DNA of 64,000 bases from Chlamydoabsidia padenii. Lineage: Eukaryota > Mucoromycota > Mucoromycetes > Mucorales > Cunninghamellaceae. Numbering within the stretch: the stretch's first letter is position 1; each line of letters begins with the position of its first letter. Of this stretch, positions 10,246 to 21,501 are shown piece after piece. The notes below the pieces were generated by a model. That model did not search any database. It was not told where the DNA came from and worked only from the letters and a program-made list of their open reading frames with translations. Location of the stretch: the NCBI GenBank assembly GCA_025330725.1, contig JAIWND010000013.1, positions 62,001-126,000 of the forward strand, written 5' to 3'. The translations under genes were made by a program, and so were the position numbers.

Positions 10246-11928
10246 ATGTCCAGTGAAACTATAGAAAAAACACAAGTAAATTAATTATCGATACCTAAAG
10301 CCTCATCAGTGACTAACGATCCTCCTTTCTTATAAGGTTTCAACTTGTCAGTGTTCGATTATATCCAATCATAATACGGTCAACGCGGAAGAAGGAAAAA
10401 TAGAACTTGAAACAACAACGCTTGATAATGATGATGAAAAGGGATCTCCTATGGATGAAAAGGAGGGACTTGAGCACAATCCTCGGGGATGGGCGGTAGT
10501 TATTTCCACTTTCTTGGTAAATTTTTATTGCTTTGGTCTTGTGTTCCAGTAAGTTTACTCTTTTCTTTTTCTTTTTCACTAAAGATGCTCTGTTTCATTA
10601 TAGGTGGGGGAATTATCAGCAACTTTACTTGAAGATCTATGAAAATCAAACGGATACTTTTCGAATTTCCTTTGTTGGCACCATGTCGTCGACTGTCCTG
10701 TTAAGTAGTGGGGTATTTCTTACACCTGTGATTCAGAAAATAGGTTATCGTGGTACAATGGCCATTGGTACAATTCTAGCTCCGCTGGGAATGGTTCTGT
10801 CAAGTTTTTCCAGCAGCCTGTGGCACATCTACTTGTCTCAGGGGCTACTTTTTGGGATTGGAGCAGGACTCTGTTTTGCTCCTTCCCTTGCTTTACCTTC
10901 ACAATTCTTCAAAAAGAATCGATCCCTGGCAACTGGTAACATAATAAGAGGGTGACAAAAAAAAAACTTTTTTACCATCTTTTGTTAATAATTTCTCTCC
11001 TGTTCATCGAGGTCTTGCTGTGAGTGGATCCGGATTAGGAAGTGTAGCCATTTCACCCATGACAGATCGATTGATTACCAATCTAGGTTATCGAAATGCG
11101 CTGCGGATTGAAGGTGCCATGGGGTTCGGCTTGTTGGTATTGGCCACCTCTTTAGCATTTTCAAAATCACGACCTGGGGGTAAAGGATTTGCTATCGTGG
11201 ATAAGAGTATTATCACTCGAGACTTGACTGCATTAATGTTGTTTTGTTCTCTTGTTACTTTTGGTTATATGGGTCCCTTCTTTCTGGCGCCTCAATACGC
11301 TAGTTTCCTTGGTCATGATGCGGCCGATGGCGCTGCATTAATCTCGATCATGTCTGGTATGAATAGTTTGTCTCGAATAGTCATGGGGTTTTTGGCTGAT
11401 CGTATTGGTAAATTGAATACCATGCTTACCTCTTGTCTTGCTGCTGGTAAATATTGGCTGCAAAAAGAAAGAAACCAAAAAAGGGGTTGACTGATGTACT
11501 TTTTCCCTAAAACAGGCATTTTCACTTCCATTCTTTGGCAATTCTCTTCCAATTATGCTTCGTATGTTGCTTATTGTGTACTTTATGGTTTGACTGGTGG
11601 TGCTTTTGTATCGCTTTTGCCTGTGGTAATTGCAGATATCGTCGGAGTTCAAAATATCCAACGAGGTATTGGCATGTGTTATACTGTAAGCAAACCTTTC
11701 CTCACTTACATATATATATATATATATATATATTAATGTTTACTCTTTCTCTTTTAGATCACTTTGTTTGGCAATCTACTAGGCACACCTATCGTTGGTA
11801 AACTACTTCAAAACTATAATTGGACATGTGCGATTCAATTTTCAGGGGCAATGACTATTGCATCAAGCTTGATTGTGGTTTACTTGCGTATGAGACGAAG
11901 TAATGGTGAATTGCTAGTGGTTTTATGA
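10246..11928 (+). CDS. major facilitator transporter, monocarboxylate-porter type
   Basis: Exon 1 is short (MSSETIEKTQ, donor GTAAAT). After a Cys/Asp-rich cytosolic segment the membrane part begins at RGWAVVISTFLVNFYCFGLV, which matches the start of fungal monocarboxylate-transporter-like (MCT) MFS proteins (usually GGWGWVVV). About 12 membrane segments follow over at least five exons, with IGYRGTMAIGTILAPLGM, QGLLFGIGAGLCFAPSLAL, the cytosolic MGFLADRIGKLN loop (MFS motif A-like), and a final IVGKLLQNYNWTCAIQFSG. These proteins move small acids or similar solutes across the plasma or organelle membrane; the substrate cannot be read. A (TA)n run sits in the last intron. The polyA signal AATAAAAC is at about 11983. 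Confidence 0.85.
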
Positions 11929-12393
11929 AAAAAAGACACATATACATTATATAGTTTGGATTGGTATAGATGGATGTAGTATTAATAAAACATATACTTT
12001 ATTTAAATTTTTGGCTTGGGGGAAGGGGAACAAGATCATCTCCCTTTTCACTCTTTGCAATCTATCCAGACAAACTCTCTCCGACTTTTTGACTGATGCC
12101 CTGAAGTATAAATATATATTAAGCCATAGTTCCCTATATTTTGTAGTGGTAACAGTGCAAGCTATATCTGAAAAAAAAGATGTTTGATCCCCTCCTGCCT
12201 TGTTTGAAGATCATGGATCGTTTTTGAGCACTGACAACTTTTTCCATTCCCAAAATAGACTCTTTGTTTCAAATATGCATATTACAATACATCCATATAC
12301 AATGTACAAAACCAATATTCCCTCAAACATCAATAAAAAAAGAATCAGTTCTTTTTTTTTTCCCAGTCGTACTTTCTTTTCTATACAAACATC
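11929..12393. other. intergenic, 3' UTR of the transporter and leader of the Hsp70 gene
   Basis: Contains the AATAAA of the transporter gene and a pyrimidine-rich tract (TTCTTTTTTTTTTCCC near 12350) before the Hsp70 start. No heat-shock element (nGAAnnTTCn array) stands out. Confidence 0.4.
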
Positions 12394-14599
12394 ATGAAAA
12401 ACATATGTAGTAAGTAAGAGAAGAAAAAAAAAAGAGAGAGAAGAGAAGAAGAGCTCCATACTCACTGATATTGATTTATTCATAGTTGGCATCGATCTTG
12501 GTACAACGTTTTCCTGCGTAGCCGTCTGGGACCCCAAGCTTTATGATGTGAAGGTTATCAAAAACAACCACGGGAACCGAGTCACACCTAGCTGTCTAGT
12601 ATTCACCGATACCGTCCAGCTTGTAGGTGAAGCAGCCGTCTCTCACTCGATACAAAACACCTCAAAGACTGTTTTCAGCACCAAACAACTCTTGGGACGC
12701 ACATTTTATGACATTCCATCATCATTACCCTTCTCGGTCATTAATGTGAATGATCTACCAATGGTTGAAGTCATGTTCCGCAACAAAAAACGTACCATGA
12801 CACCCGAGGAAATAGCATCAAGATTACTTGGTTACCTTCGTCGTATTGCCGAACAATACCTCCAAGTACCTGTTACCAGTTGTGTGATCACCGTCCCTAC
12901 CTATTTCAATCGCCACCAACGCCAAGCTACTCGTGATGCTGCCACATTGGCCGGTCTCAAGGTTCATCAGCTTGTCAACGAACCTACTGCCGCGGCATTG
13001 GCATTCGCTATGCATAATCGTCAATACCATATGAAAAACCATGCAAATCATACCTTGGTGTTTGATTTCGGTGGAGCTACTTTTGATGTGTCGATTTTGA
13101 CCATTGCCAATGACACTTTCCAGGTCTGTGCCACAGGGGGACATACTAATTTGGGAGGCGAGACTATTACCAATGTCATGCTGAACCATATCATTAGTCA
13201 TATCAAGGTCAATCGGGATGATTGGGAGATAAACGACAAGCAGCACGAACAGTTACGTGCCGCATGTGAACAAGCCAAGATCACCCTGGCATTTGCAACC
13301 CGATCTATTATGGACATTGTGGACTTTTATGGCCCTAATGATCCATTGCACACGATTATTTCTCGCGATAAGTTTAATTCTCTAATCAAGCCCATTATTG
13401 GTCGCACTCTATCTATTGTACAAGATACTTTACATCGCGCCCAGTTGGACAAGACGAACATTGATGATTTATTGTTGATCGGTGGCAGTTCGCGGATCCC
13501 TAAAGTGCGTGATATGGTGGCAGAATTTTTTGATAACAAACCATTGAATGGGTCGGTGCATCCGGATGAAGCCATAGCTACTGGGGCAGCTATTCATGCC
13601 GCCGTGCTTTCAGGGGCAATGGATCGGACTTTTTATGGTTCTTGCTCCTTGTATGATGTGGCTCCGTTATCGTTTGGTACAGACACCCCAGGCAATGTAA
13701 TGGATATCTTGATCAGTCGACACACGCCATTGCCAGCAGTAGCCACTAAGACGTATTACAATGCCCACAAGTTTCAAACCAAAATGGATATTAAGGTGTA
13801 CCAAGGTGAACGCAAGCAAGCGTCGGCGAATATCTTGTTGGGTTTGGTCACTCTCGGTCCATTGTTCCCGACAGCCCAACGTGGCGAATGTGGTGTAGAT
13901 GTTACTTTTTCTTTGAATGTTCAAGGCATATTGACTGTTCAAGCCAAATGCAAGAAAAGTGCTCAGTACACCGAACTTCAATTTAGTACTGGCAACCTTT
14001 CAAAGACAAAAATCAAGCGGATGGTGAAAAATGCAAAGGAGTTTGAAGTTCTGGATGACAATCATGTGCGCAAGGAAAAAGCTCGTCAAACCCTGGAGAG
14101 TTATTGTTTTTCTATAAAGGCATTACCTGATGATGATGGTACTAATAACGATGATGTTTTGGTGAATGTTTCCACTGAAATGATTCGTCAAGCGGCTGAT
14201 GAAGTATTAGGTTGGGTAGATAATCACCGATTGAATCTAACAAGAGAAGACTATGAAAGGAAACACGGCGAATTAAAGGAAAAGGTGGAAGCATTATTGA
14301 AGGATCAAAAACATACGCGCAAGTCAAAATACCGCCGAGCCTTGGAAGACTATTGTGACTTTGTGATGGCTTTACCTGACGATGAGGGCAATGGATTGAT
14401 GGCCTTGGCTCATCAAGAGGTGGATGAAGCTTTACTTTGGGTGGATAGAAATCAAGCACATGCGACAAGAAAGGATTATAAAGCAAAAAGGGCCGAACTA
14501 AAGAAGAAGGTTGAAGAGATCTTTAATGATCAGAAATTGGGCAAAGAGGAAGACAAAATCGCTTATTTTACCGAAGAAATCTGGTTTGCCGCCGATTAG
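12394..14599 (+). CDS. atypical cytosolic Hsp70 with a duplicated lid domain
   Basis: Two exons: a 16-bp first exon (MKNIC plus one base, donor GTAAGT at 12410) and 12486-14599, giving 709 aa. The ATPase domain has all landmarks: GIDLGTTFSCVAVW at 7, TKQLLGRTF, VITVPTYFNRHQRQATRDAA, NEPTAAALAF, and VFDFGGATFDVSIL (normally GGGTFD, so one Gly is Ala), then IGGSSRIPKV. The substrate domain follows from about 400. The helical lid then occurs twice: ARQTLESYCF...EVLGWVDNH (about 533-612) and YRRALEDYCD...EALLWVDRN (about 620-690). The end is not EEVD but WFAAD, so TPR co-chaperone docking should be lost. No ER signal or HDEL is present. It should be a chaperone ATPase in the cytosol; a regulatory or specialised role is inferred. 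Polyadenylation signal AATAAAAG is at about 14659. Confidence 0.9.
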
Positions 14600-15071
14600 A
14601 TGATAATTGATGACAAGCTTTTACGAATATAATTACACTTTCGAATAACTAGTTGCTCAATAAAAGAAAAACTTGTAAAATTGAAACTTTTCTTTCACCC
14701 TGGAAGAGCGGGCCCTTAAAAGCCATCAACGGAGTTTAACTTTACCTTGTTTGCATGAATCCGCTATTACATGTTACTTTCTTGAGTAAAGACCCATCCT
14801 CTTTTCATAATAGACTCCATCGATAAAGGCTATTTATAATCATAAAAAGTTTACCGATCCGGAAAAAAAAGTGTGCAATTGTCTTTCTCTATTCATAGAC
14901 CAATCTACTGTAGATTCATCAACTCCGACCGGCATGAAAAGTCGTTTTCGAAATCCCTAGGTTTCTAGACTCTTTAGTTTTGATTCAAGCCAAATAAGAT
15001 TGCCGGTGCGTTTACCGCAAGAAGTATAAAGGCAAAAAAAAGTTTTTCTTCACTTTAACAAACAATCAACA
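14600..15071. other. intergenic; promoter of the secreted repeat protein
   Basis: Holds the Hsp70 polyA signal and, at its right end, the TATA box and an A-rich leader of the next gene. CGAAATCCCTAG at about 14949 is a weak version of the recurrent AAATCCCG motif. Confidence 0.4.
15025..15030 (+). promoter_or_regulatory. TATA box of the secreted repeat glycoprotein gene
   Basis: TATAAA lies 42 bp before the ATG, followed by AGGC, an A run and a T-rich/CACTTTAACAAACAATCAACA leader of good fungal start context. It is one of the few clear TATA boxes in the window, which fits a highly or conditionally expressed gene. Confidence 0.65.
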
Positions 15072-15974
15072 ATGCAGTTTCGATCCATCATTATTGGTTT
15101 TGCTTTACTATGTGGCATTCAATTGGTGCTAGCCCATCTGTTGCCTCAAACTCAAGTGAGTCAACATGAAGAAGAACAAACTACTTTAAATCGACGTAAT
15201 TACCGTGATGAAGATGATGATGATGATGATTGTGAAGAAGAATGGAAAGGCCATCGTCACCATCATTATTACCATCACCATTACCATCATTATGGGGAAC
15301 ATCATAAACATCATCATAAAGAGAACTCGACTGATTGCAATGACAGCGCGGCTTTGCCTGATTGTGATAAGGGGGATAAAAATGGCACTATTCCTGACGG
15401 ACTTCCTGATGGCAATGGCACACTTCCTAATAATAATGGTACAACTCTTCCTGATGGCAATGGCACACTTCCTAATAATAATGGTACAACTCTTCCTGGT
15501 GGCAATGGCACACTTCCTAATAATAATGGTACTACGCTTCCTGATGGCAATGGTACTACTCTTCCTAATGGCAATGGTACTACTCTTCCTGATGGCAATG
15601 ACACTACTCTTCCTGATGGCAATGGTACTACACTCCCTAATGGCAATGGTACTACACTCCCTGATGGCAATGGTACTCCTCTTCCTGATGCTAATAATAC
15701 TACTACACTTCCCGATGGAAATGGGACACCGTCTCCTGATGGAATATCTCCTCCTCCAAATGAAACCGGTGTTTCTCCATCTGACGGCACTCTGCCTCCT
15801 TCTGGCGACACCACCATCCCCCGAGGTACTCCTAAAGTGTCAAGCCCTACTCCTACTCCTACCTCGGGTGCCCCGGCCTCAACCATCACCATCACTTTCA
15901 CCGAAGTGGTCACTGTTCTTGCCCCATCAGTTCCACCCGGCTCAGCTATGACTCCAGCAGTTTCCAATGCGTGA
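15072..15974 (+). CDS. secreted Ser/Thr/Pro-rich repeat glycoprotein with His/Asp-rich region
   Basis: A single exon of 300 aa. A signal peptide (MQFRSIIIGFALLCGIQLVLA) is followed by a possible kexin site (NRR). Next come an acidic block (six Asp in a row), a His-rich stretch (HHHYYHHHYHHYGEHHKHHH, about 64-83), and about 12 short repeats of the form LPDGNGTT or LPNNNGTT. Almost every repeat carries an N-glycosylation sequon (NGT). The C-terminal third is Pro/Ser/Thr-rich and ends SAMTPAVSNA without a hydrophobic GPI tail. It is probably a cell-wall or extracellular protein, heavily N- and O-glycosylated; the His cluster suggests metal binding, which is inference. The repeats are near identical at DNA level, so copy number probably varies between strains. 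Confidence 0.7.
   Translation: MQFRSIIIGFALLCGIQLVLAHLLPQTQVSQHEEEQTTLNRRNYRDEDDDDDDCEEEWKGHRHHHYYHHHYHHYGEHHKHHHKENSTDCNDSAALPDCDKGDKNGTIPDGLPDGNGTLPNNNGTTLPDGNGTLPNNNGTTLPGGNGTLPNNNGTTLPDGNGTTLPNGNGTTLPDGNDTTLPDGNGTTLPNGNGTTLPDGNGTPLPDANNTTTLPDGNGTPSPDGISPPPNETGVSPSDGTLPPSGDTTIPRGTPKVSSPTPTPTSGAPASTITITFTEVVTVLAPSVPPGSAMTPAVSNA
15403..15715 (+). repeat. tandem coding repeats (GATGGCAATGG and related units)
   Basis: Units of 24-39 bp built from CTTCCTGATGGCAATGGTAC and CCTAATAATAATGGTAC recur about 12 times within the secreted glycoprotein gene. The low divergence indicates recent expansion. Confidence 0.85.
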
Positions 15975-16030
15975 TCACTTTCTTTTTTTCTTTTATTTTT
16001 TTAGAAAAAAGTAAATAAAAAGCGGTTCCT

Positions 16031-17611
16031 TCAATCGCCACCGCAGAATCGATACTTTTTCAATTTTTTATACAATGTCTTTGGTTTTTGTCGTCGATTG
16101 AAAAGAGTGTTTAAGATAGTTGTACGGAAGCCATGACGGTTGCCTTTGAGGAAGGTTTGAACGTTATTGGGTCGAGTACTCCATGGTGTTTTGTCTTTCT
16201 GGTATTCTCTTCGATCTACACAACACCTACATATGGATCCCTGCTCAGAACCAAAAAACAAACTACTATATGTATATTTTCACTTACATGCCCAAAGTAT
16301 ATTCCCCTCGAGTTTCCACTGTCAAATCCAGATACTCATATTTCCATGTCTTCTTTTCATGCTTGCCTTGAATCATCTCGAGCATAAGGAAAACAATATA
16401 AGCATCGTATCTATATATATAAAGTGTATGAATGTTTCAAAAGTTCAAACCCTGATTGGTACCTACACTGACCAAAAATCTAAATGGTAATAATCAGCTG
16501 TAGCTTTGAAAGACCAACACATAAATGCTTTGATCAAACGGTACAATGGACTTGAATCAGGCAATGTGACAATATACTTGTCATAATCCTTTTTCGATAC
16601 CGTACCATCTTCACAACCTACAAGAAAAAAAAAAAAAAAGTCAGTTCCAACTCGACCCCTGAAAAAAAAAAGAAGTACTTGCCATCTAATGGCATCAAAA
16701 CAATATGACAAGGGGCAATGTGACCCTGACCCAATAAAGCTTGACGATCCAACTGTGGTGAAAACCCTTGACTGGCCCTCATAATGATATTGGCCGCATC
16801 GGGATCACACCTAAAATTGAATTCTGCATATGGCGAGATATTCCCCGGAACATGTACAGCCCCGCCCATGATGATGATTCGGCGAGCACGAGAGAATGTT
16901 GCTGGGTTACGCTGGTACGCCAAGGCCAAGTTGGTCAATGGACCTAATGCAATCAATGTGCAACTCAATGGAGGCTCAATGTGTTTTAGTTGATACAAAA
17001 TTTCATCGGCGGCATCGCGACAAGTAGGTACAAACCCTCGATTTACTTTATCATCGTTTTGCATCGAGAATTGCTGTTTCCAGTTTTTAGGCGCAGCGTA
17101 AAGCTATGAGAGAGAGACATGAGTAAAAGAAGAAGAAAAAAGCATCAGATCAGTTACACACACACAATTACCTCCTTGTAAATCATTCCCAAACCATCTT
17201 CTCCGTGAAAGTAAGTGGCATCTGGCGGAGTGGTTTTCAAAGGAAATGACGCACCTATTGTGGGGAAGAGCAGAGAAAACACTAGGATCAATATGTAGAA
17301 GGAGAAGATTCTTATATTTTTACCCACTGCCAACACTGGACATCGATTAGTTTTGGCTCGATTAAGTTGATGTTCGGCAAGTGCATTCAAAATCACCACA
17401 GCATTCTTCTGAATACATTCCATCCCGACATTACCATGAGTCAATGTGATGGCATGAATATCTACTTGTGGAGAAAGGTACGCCAACATGATAGCCAAGG
17501 CATCATCAATTCCCTAAATAAGAAAAAGAGTCAACTCTTTACTACTTTTTCTTCTTTTTTTTTTAAATTAATTTTGATTACAGGATCGGTATCAATAATC
17601 ACAGGTTCCAT
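16031..17611 (-). CDS. inosine-uridine preferring nucleoside hydrolase (IUNH)
   Basis: The start exon encodes MEPVIIDTDP and joins GIDDALAIML to make the IUNH hallmark DTDPGIDDALA, which binds Ca2+ and ribose. Further family blocks are GEDGLG, SCTLIALGPLTNLALAY, IIIMGGAV, AEFNFRCDPDAANII and MPLDG. The C-terminal exons carry LDLTVETRGEYTLGM, then VDRREYQKD and a basic end. The enzyme splits nucleosides to base and ribose for purine/pyrimidine salvage, normally in the cytosol. The MPLDG intron (16618-16682) uses a GC donor (GCAAGT). The junction around 16400-16470, where the catalytic HD block should sit, could not be joined cleanly. Either the splice sites are unusual or that exon has a lesion. 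It is transcribed away from the neighbouring ALG6 gene. Confidence 0.85.
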
Positions 17612-18058
17612 TATTTCTCAATACAAAGAAAGAAAAAGAAACAAACAAAGAAAACCAATTGAGAACTTTTTTATTTATTTCTTATCATGTTCCCCACAAT
17701 TGTCGAAAAAAGAGTAACCACGTGAAGTGAGTCGATCGGGAGTTTAATTGTGCTTGAATTTCAGGAACAAACGTGTGTTTTCATTTGGCCAGAGAGAGAG
17801 ATACGGGATCTAAATCGGATGTGTCTTCCGTATTTTTATCCGTTTTACAACTTTGATTTTGACCAAATGTACAGACGACTTGCTATGGTTTAAGATAACC
17901 GGGGCACTCAAAAAAAAAAAAAAAAAGATTCGTAACTTCTTGGGTGCATCTTTGTTTACAAAGGCCACATTAGCAATTCAAATCCCGCGCGCCTCGGCAC
18001 CAAAGAAAAAAAAAAGTTATCTCTTTCACTTTTTTTTTTACCGAATCTCAACCAAAAG
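17612..18058. promoter_or_regulatory. divergent promoter region between the IUNH and ALG6 genes
   Basis: About 450 bp serve both genes. TTCAAATCCCGC at 17977-17988 lies about 80 bp before the ALG6 ATG. Two A/T runs flank it. No TATA box is clear. Confidence 0.45.
17977..17988 (+). promoter_or_regulatory. recurrent TTCAAATCCCGC motif upstream of ALG6
   Basis: Exact copy of the motif found many times in intergenic DNA here, 82 bp before the start codon. Confidence 0.5.
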
Positions 18059-20082
18059 ATGAAAGACCCCAAATTCCTTCAGTCAAGTCCACCGAGTCAG
18101 TGGATACGGTACTTGATCTCCACTGAAACCTTATGGACAGCTCCACTACTTGTCTTGGCATTTGCATCTTTGGTTAGATTTGCGGTTGCTTTGAATCCAT
18201 ACTCTGGTAAAGAATACTAGTATCTAGTTTCAAGACAATAATATCCTTTCTTCTGTTGTTGTTTATTTAGGTTATGATACCCCACCATTATATGGTGATT
18301 ACGAAGCTCAACGACACTGGATGGAACTGACAACACATCTTCCTTCACAGCAATGGTATCGATACGACCCGCAATGGTGGGGTCTTGATTATCCTCCTCT
18401 CACAGCCTATCATAGTTGGTTTTGTGGAAAAATGCAAGTCATCTCTCTTTGTTTATATAAAAAGGAATCCTCACATTAACAAACAAGCTGTACCTTTTTC
18501 TTCTTCTATATAGTGGTGGCTGGCTACAATCGGACTGGTTCGCTTTGGAAAAATCGCGAGGGTTTGAATCACCCGAAAGTAAACTCTTTATGCGATCCAC
18601 CGTCTATGTCTCTGAATTGATGATTTACATCCCTGCTGTGTTTGTATTCTGTCAAATGGTTTATGGATCTCAAGGCTATTTGAAAAAGGTAAAAACAACA
18701 AAAAAAAGGGTGGTGGTGGTGGTAGTAACATACCTTGTACAACTAATCTTTCTCTCTTTCTCTCTCTCTAGCATGTATCGGCCATACTTATCCTTTTACA
18801 ACCTGTTCTTATTATGATTGATCATGGTCATTTCCAGTAAGTTTCTTATACTTGACATAACCCATACTCATCCACTCTTTGATATATAGGTACAACAGTG
18901 TCATGTTGGGATTCACTCTTTGGGCCATCCTGGGATTGATTTCACGGCACTATATCTTGGGCGCCATTGCTTTTTGTTTGGCTTTGGGATTCAAACAAAT
19001 GGCTTTATATTATGCACCTGTTGTATTCGCCTTTCTATTAGGTCGTTGCTTCACTGAAGACAAAGGGTAAGTCAGAAGGGGTTACAATATGTGTTTTGCT
19101 AACACTGGCTTTCTTTCTTTTTTGCCTAGATTTTTCTTATTTCTCAAATTGGGAATCACTGTGATAATCAGCTTTGGTTTATTATTCTCGCCTTGGATTA
19201 GGGACTTGGATGAACTTGGGCAAGTGATTCATCGGATCTTTCCTGTCGCACGTGGACTTTACGAAGACAAGGTAGCCAATGTCTGGTGCACTCTCAACGT
19301 CTTTTTGAAACTACGACAACTTTTATCTTTGAATGCGACTATGAAATTGAGGTAACTAGGGGGGGGGGAACAAGGAGGGACGATTAACGGAACTCTTTTT
19401 TGTGTATTTTAGCTTGGCAACTACTTTATGTGCAGTGATACCTATCAGTATCCATTTGGGTATCTATGCTTCACCAAGAAGATTCCTTTATGCTTTGGTC
19501 AATTCCTCCTTGGCCTTCTTCTTATTCTCCTTTCAAGTCCATGAAAAATCCATCTTGGTACCGTTACTCCCTGTCTCTCTCTTGGTCCTGGAGGAACCTG
19601 TCGCGGCTAATATGATGATCAACACAGCTATGTTTAGGTAAAGCGAAAACAAAAAAAAAAGTATGGGAGGTGACCAGGCTGACTCGATCTCTTTTTTGAA
19701 TAGCATCTTCCCTCTATTGAAACGAGAATTACTCATATTGCCATACTTTATCACTCTCATTCTATGGAACTGGCTAAGTGGGATCCAAAGCATGGGAAGT
19801 TTGACATCTCGTTGTTTGATCTGGGTAAGGGAAAAAAGAAAAAGAAAATATGAAGTGAACAAACTATCTGACTTTATATTCCTTTAGGGACCTCAAACTG
19901 TGTTTATGATCTGGCACGTGTTGGAAGCCTTTGTACCACCACCTAGTCATTTGCCTGATCTTTACACTGTCATCAATGGTGTCTTTAGCTGTGGTGTATT
20001 TGGATTACTCTTTTGTTACTTTGTATACCGCCAATTTACCCTTGTCCCCCAGAAGAAAGATTCCAAAATCAAATCTCAGTAG
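18059..20082 (+). CDS. ALG6: ALG6-type dolichyl-P-Glc:Man9GlcNAc2-PP-dolichol alpha-1,3-glucosyltransferase
   Basis: At least nine exons. The diagnostic ALG6 luminal loop is intact: [54 protein letters not shown], then [19 protein letters not shown]. Multiple membrane segments follow, including [40 protein letters not shown] and [15 protein letters not shown], conserved in the ALG6/ALG8 family. The enzyme adds the first glucose to the lipid-linked N-glycan precursor in the ER lumen, needed for efficient transfer by OST. ALG6 is preferred over ALG8 because of the SRGFESxxSKxFMR block. The intron after AYHSWFCGK (18434-18513) needs a GC donor (GCAAGT) to keep the frame. The last exon ends KDSKIKSQ, a basic C-terminus, followed at once by an AGT/AAT repeat. 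Confidence 0.92.
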
Positions 20083-20122
20083 TAATAGTAGTAATAGTAG
20101 TAATAATAGTAATAATAGTAAA
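20083..20122. repeat. (AGTAAT)n microsatellite directly after the ALG6 stop
   Basis: AGTAATAGTAGTAATAGTAG and related units fill the first 40 bases of the 3' UTR. A (TA)n run follows at 20136-20163. Confidence 0.8.
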
Positions 20123-20130
20123 GCTTTGTC

Positions 20131-20164
<34 letters not shown>

Positions 20165-20537
20165 CTTCTCTCTCTATGTCTACTGTCGTGGTCATCTAAT
20201 TACTCTTTAACTCCTTCCTCTTGTCCACATTGGCTTGATCCCACTAAACGGGGTGTCTTTATCATACAAAGCGTGTGAATTTTTTTATTTAAAGTGGTGG
20301 TGAAGCAACTGACTTTGTGGATGTCTACCGACGACGGTGAATCTCTTGAAACTCTTCAAACTGGAACAAAGTGGCAAAGGTAAAACAAAACCCGATAATC
20401 ATGCGGGTTGCTCGATTTGAAACACCGCCGGCGAAAAAATTCAAGAAAAGGGCGGGTGGCTGATACAATTTGAAGACAGAAAAAAAAAACACTCCCTCTC
20501 ACTTTTTTCTTCTTTCTTTCATTCCATTCAACACATC

Positions 20538-21186
20538 ATGAACGCCGAAAAACTCGCCAAGCTTCAACAACAAGTCCGTATCGGTGGCAAGGGTAAATAA
20601 AGAAAAGCAACATTTTCTTCATGGTAAAAACAAAACTTGACGACATGGGAACATAATATTTTTATTTTTATTATTACCATTAGGTACTCCTCGTCGTAAG
20701 GTCAAGAAGGTGACCAAGACCAACACTGGCGATGACCGTAAGCTCCAAGCTACTCTCCAAAGCTTGAAGGTGCAACCCATTCCTGGTATTGAAGAAGTTA
20801 ACATGTTCCGTGATGACGGTAAGGTGATTCATTTGTCTGCTCCTCGTATCCAAGCTGCTGCCAATGCCAACACTTTTGCCATCCATGGTCGTGCTGTTGA
20901 AAAGGATTTGACTGAACTTGGTAAGAATAAGGATAGGGGTTTAATATAAAAAAAAAAAAGACTAATATTGTTATATATATATATATATACATATATAGTA
21001 CCTGGTATCTTGAACCAATTGGGTCCTGATTCTTTGGCCAGTCTCCGCAAGTTGGCAGAAGCTTACCAAGCTGCTCAAGGCGGTGCTACCGAAGGTGAAG
21101 ATGATGATGAAATCCCTGACTTGGTTGAAGGCTTTGAAAAGACTGATATTAAGGAAGAAGTCAAGGAAGAAGAAAAGACCGAATAA
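20538..21186 (+). CDS. EGD1: nascent polypeptide-associated complex subunit beta (BTF3/EGD1)
   Basis: Three exons encode about 155 aa: [90 protein letters not shown] and an acidic end ([12 protein letters not shown]). The RRKxKK motif contacts the ribosome and the middle is the NAC domain. With NAC alpha it shields nascent chains at the ribosome exit and guides targeting. Length, domain order and tail are all typical, so this is the ordinary beta subunit. The first exon ends just after the ribosome-binding Gly-Lys-Gly. Polyadenylation signal AATAAACA is at about 21249. Confidence 0.95.
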
Positions 21187-21342
21187 ATTAACCCCTGTAG
21201 GATATTGCTTTTGAATTTTTTTTATTGTTAATGTCTCCTTTATTTATCATAATAAACATCACATCTTTTAAACAGTATTTGGGGGGTCTTAGTAGTGGGT
21301 TTATCGAATTTGGAAGGGATCCATCGATCGTTCTTTATTGGC

Positions 21343-21354
21343 GGCTTATATAAG
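21343..21354. promoter_or_regulatory. palindromic TATA-like site with CCAAT (ATTGG) next to it
   Basis: GCTTATATAAGC is a perfect 12-bp palindrome, extended to CGGCTTATATAAGCAGCCG, with ATTGG just left of it. It could drive transcription either way. No solid gene begins within 100 bp on either side; on the plus strand ATGTGTATGGTTCAA runs into GTAAGG, a possible first exon. Confidence 0.35.
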
Positions 21355-21501
21355 CAGCCGACTGGCTTCATAAACAAGTTGACAATCATCCCGAGTTTAA
21401 GTGTTATGTGTATGGTTCAAGTAAGGTACCTGCCGATACCAGATCTATAGATTGAAAAGATAACAAGATTTTCATGGTAGATGAGTAAAAAAAAGTGTGT
21501 A

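Noticed and set aside
12211..12537. 108-codon minus-strand ORF before Hsp70
   Set aside because: Covers the Hsp70 leader, first intron and start; low-complexity Phe/Leu content, no ATG with good context.
15205..15951. 248-codon open frame in a second plus frame over the repeat glycoprotein gene, and a 217-codon frame on the minus strand
   Set aside because: Both are shadows of the repeated DNA; the residue make-up (MAMVLLFLM runs, Val/Pro/Ser runs) is a by-product, and only the main frame has signal peptide, TATA box and sequons.
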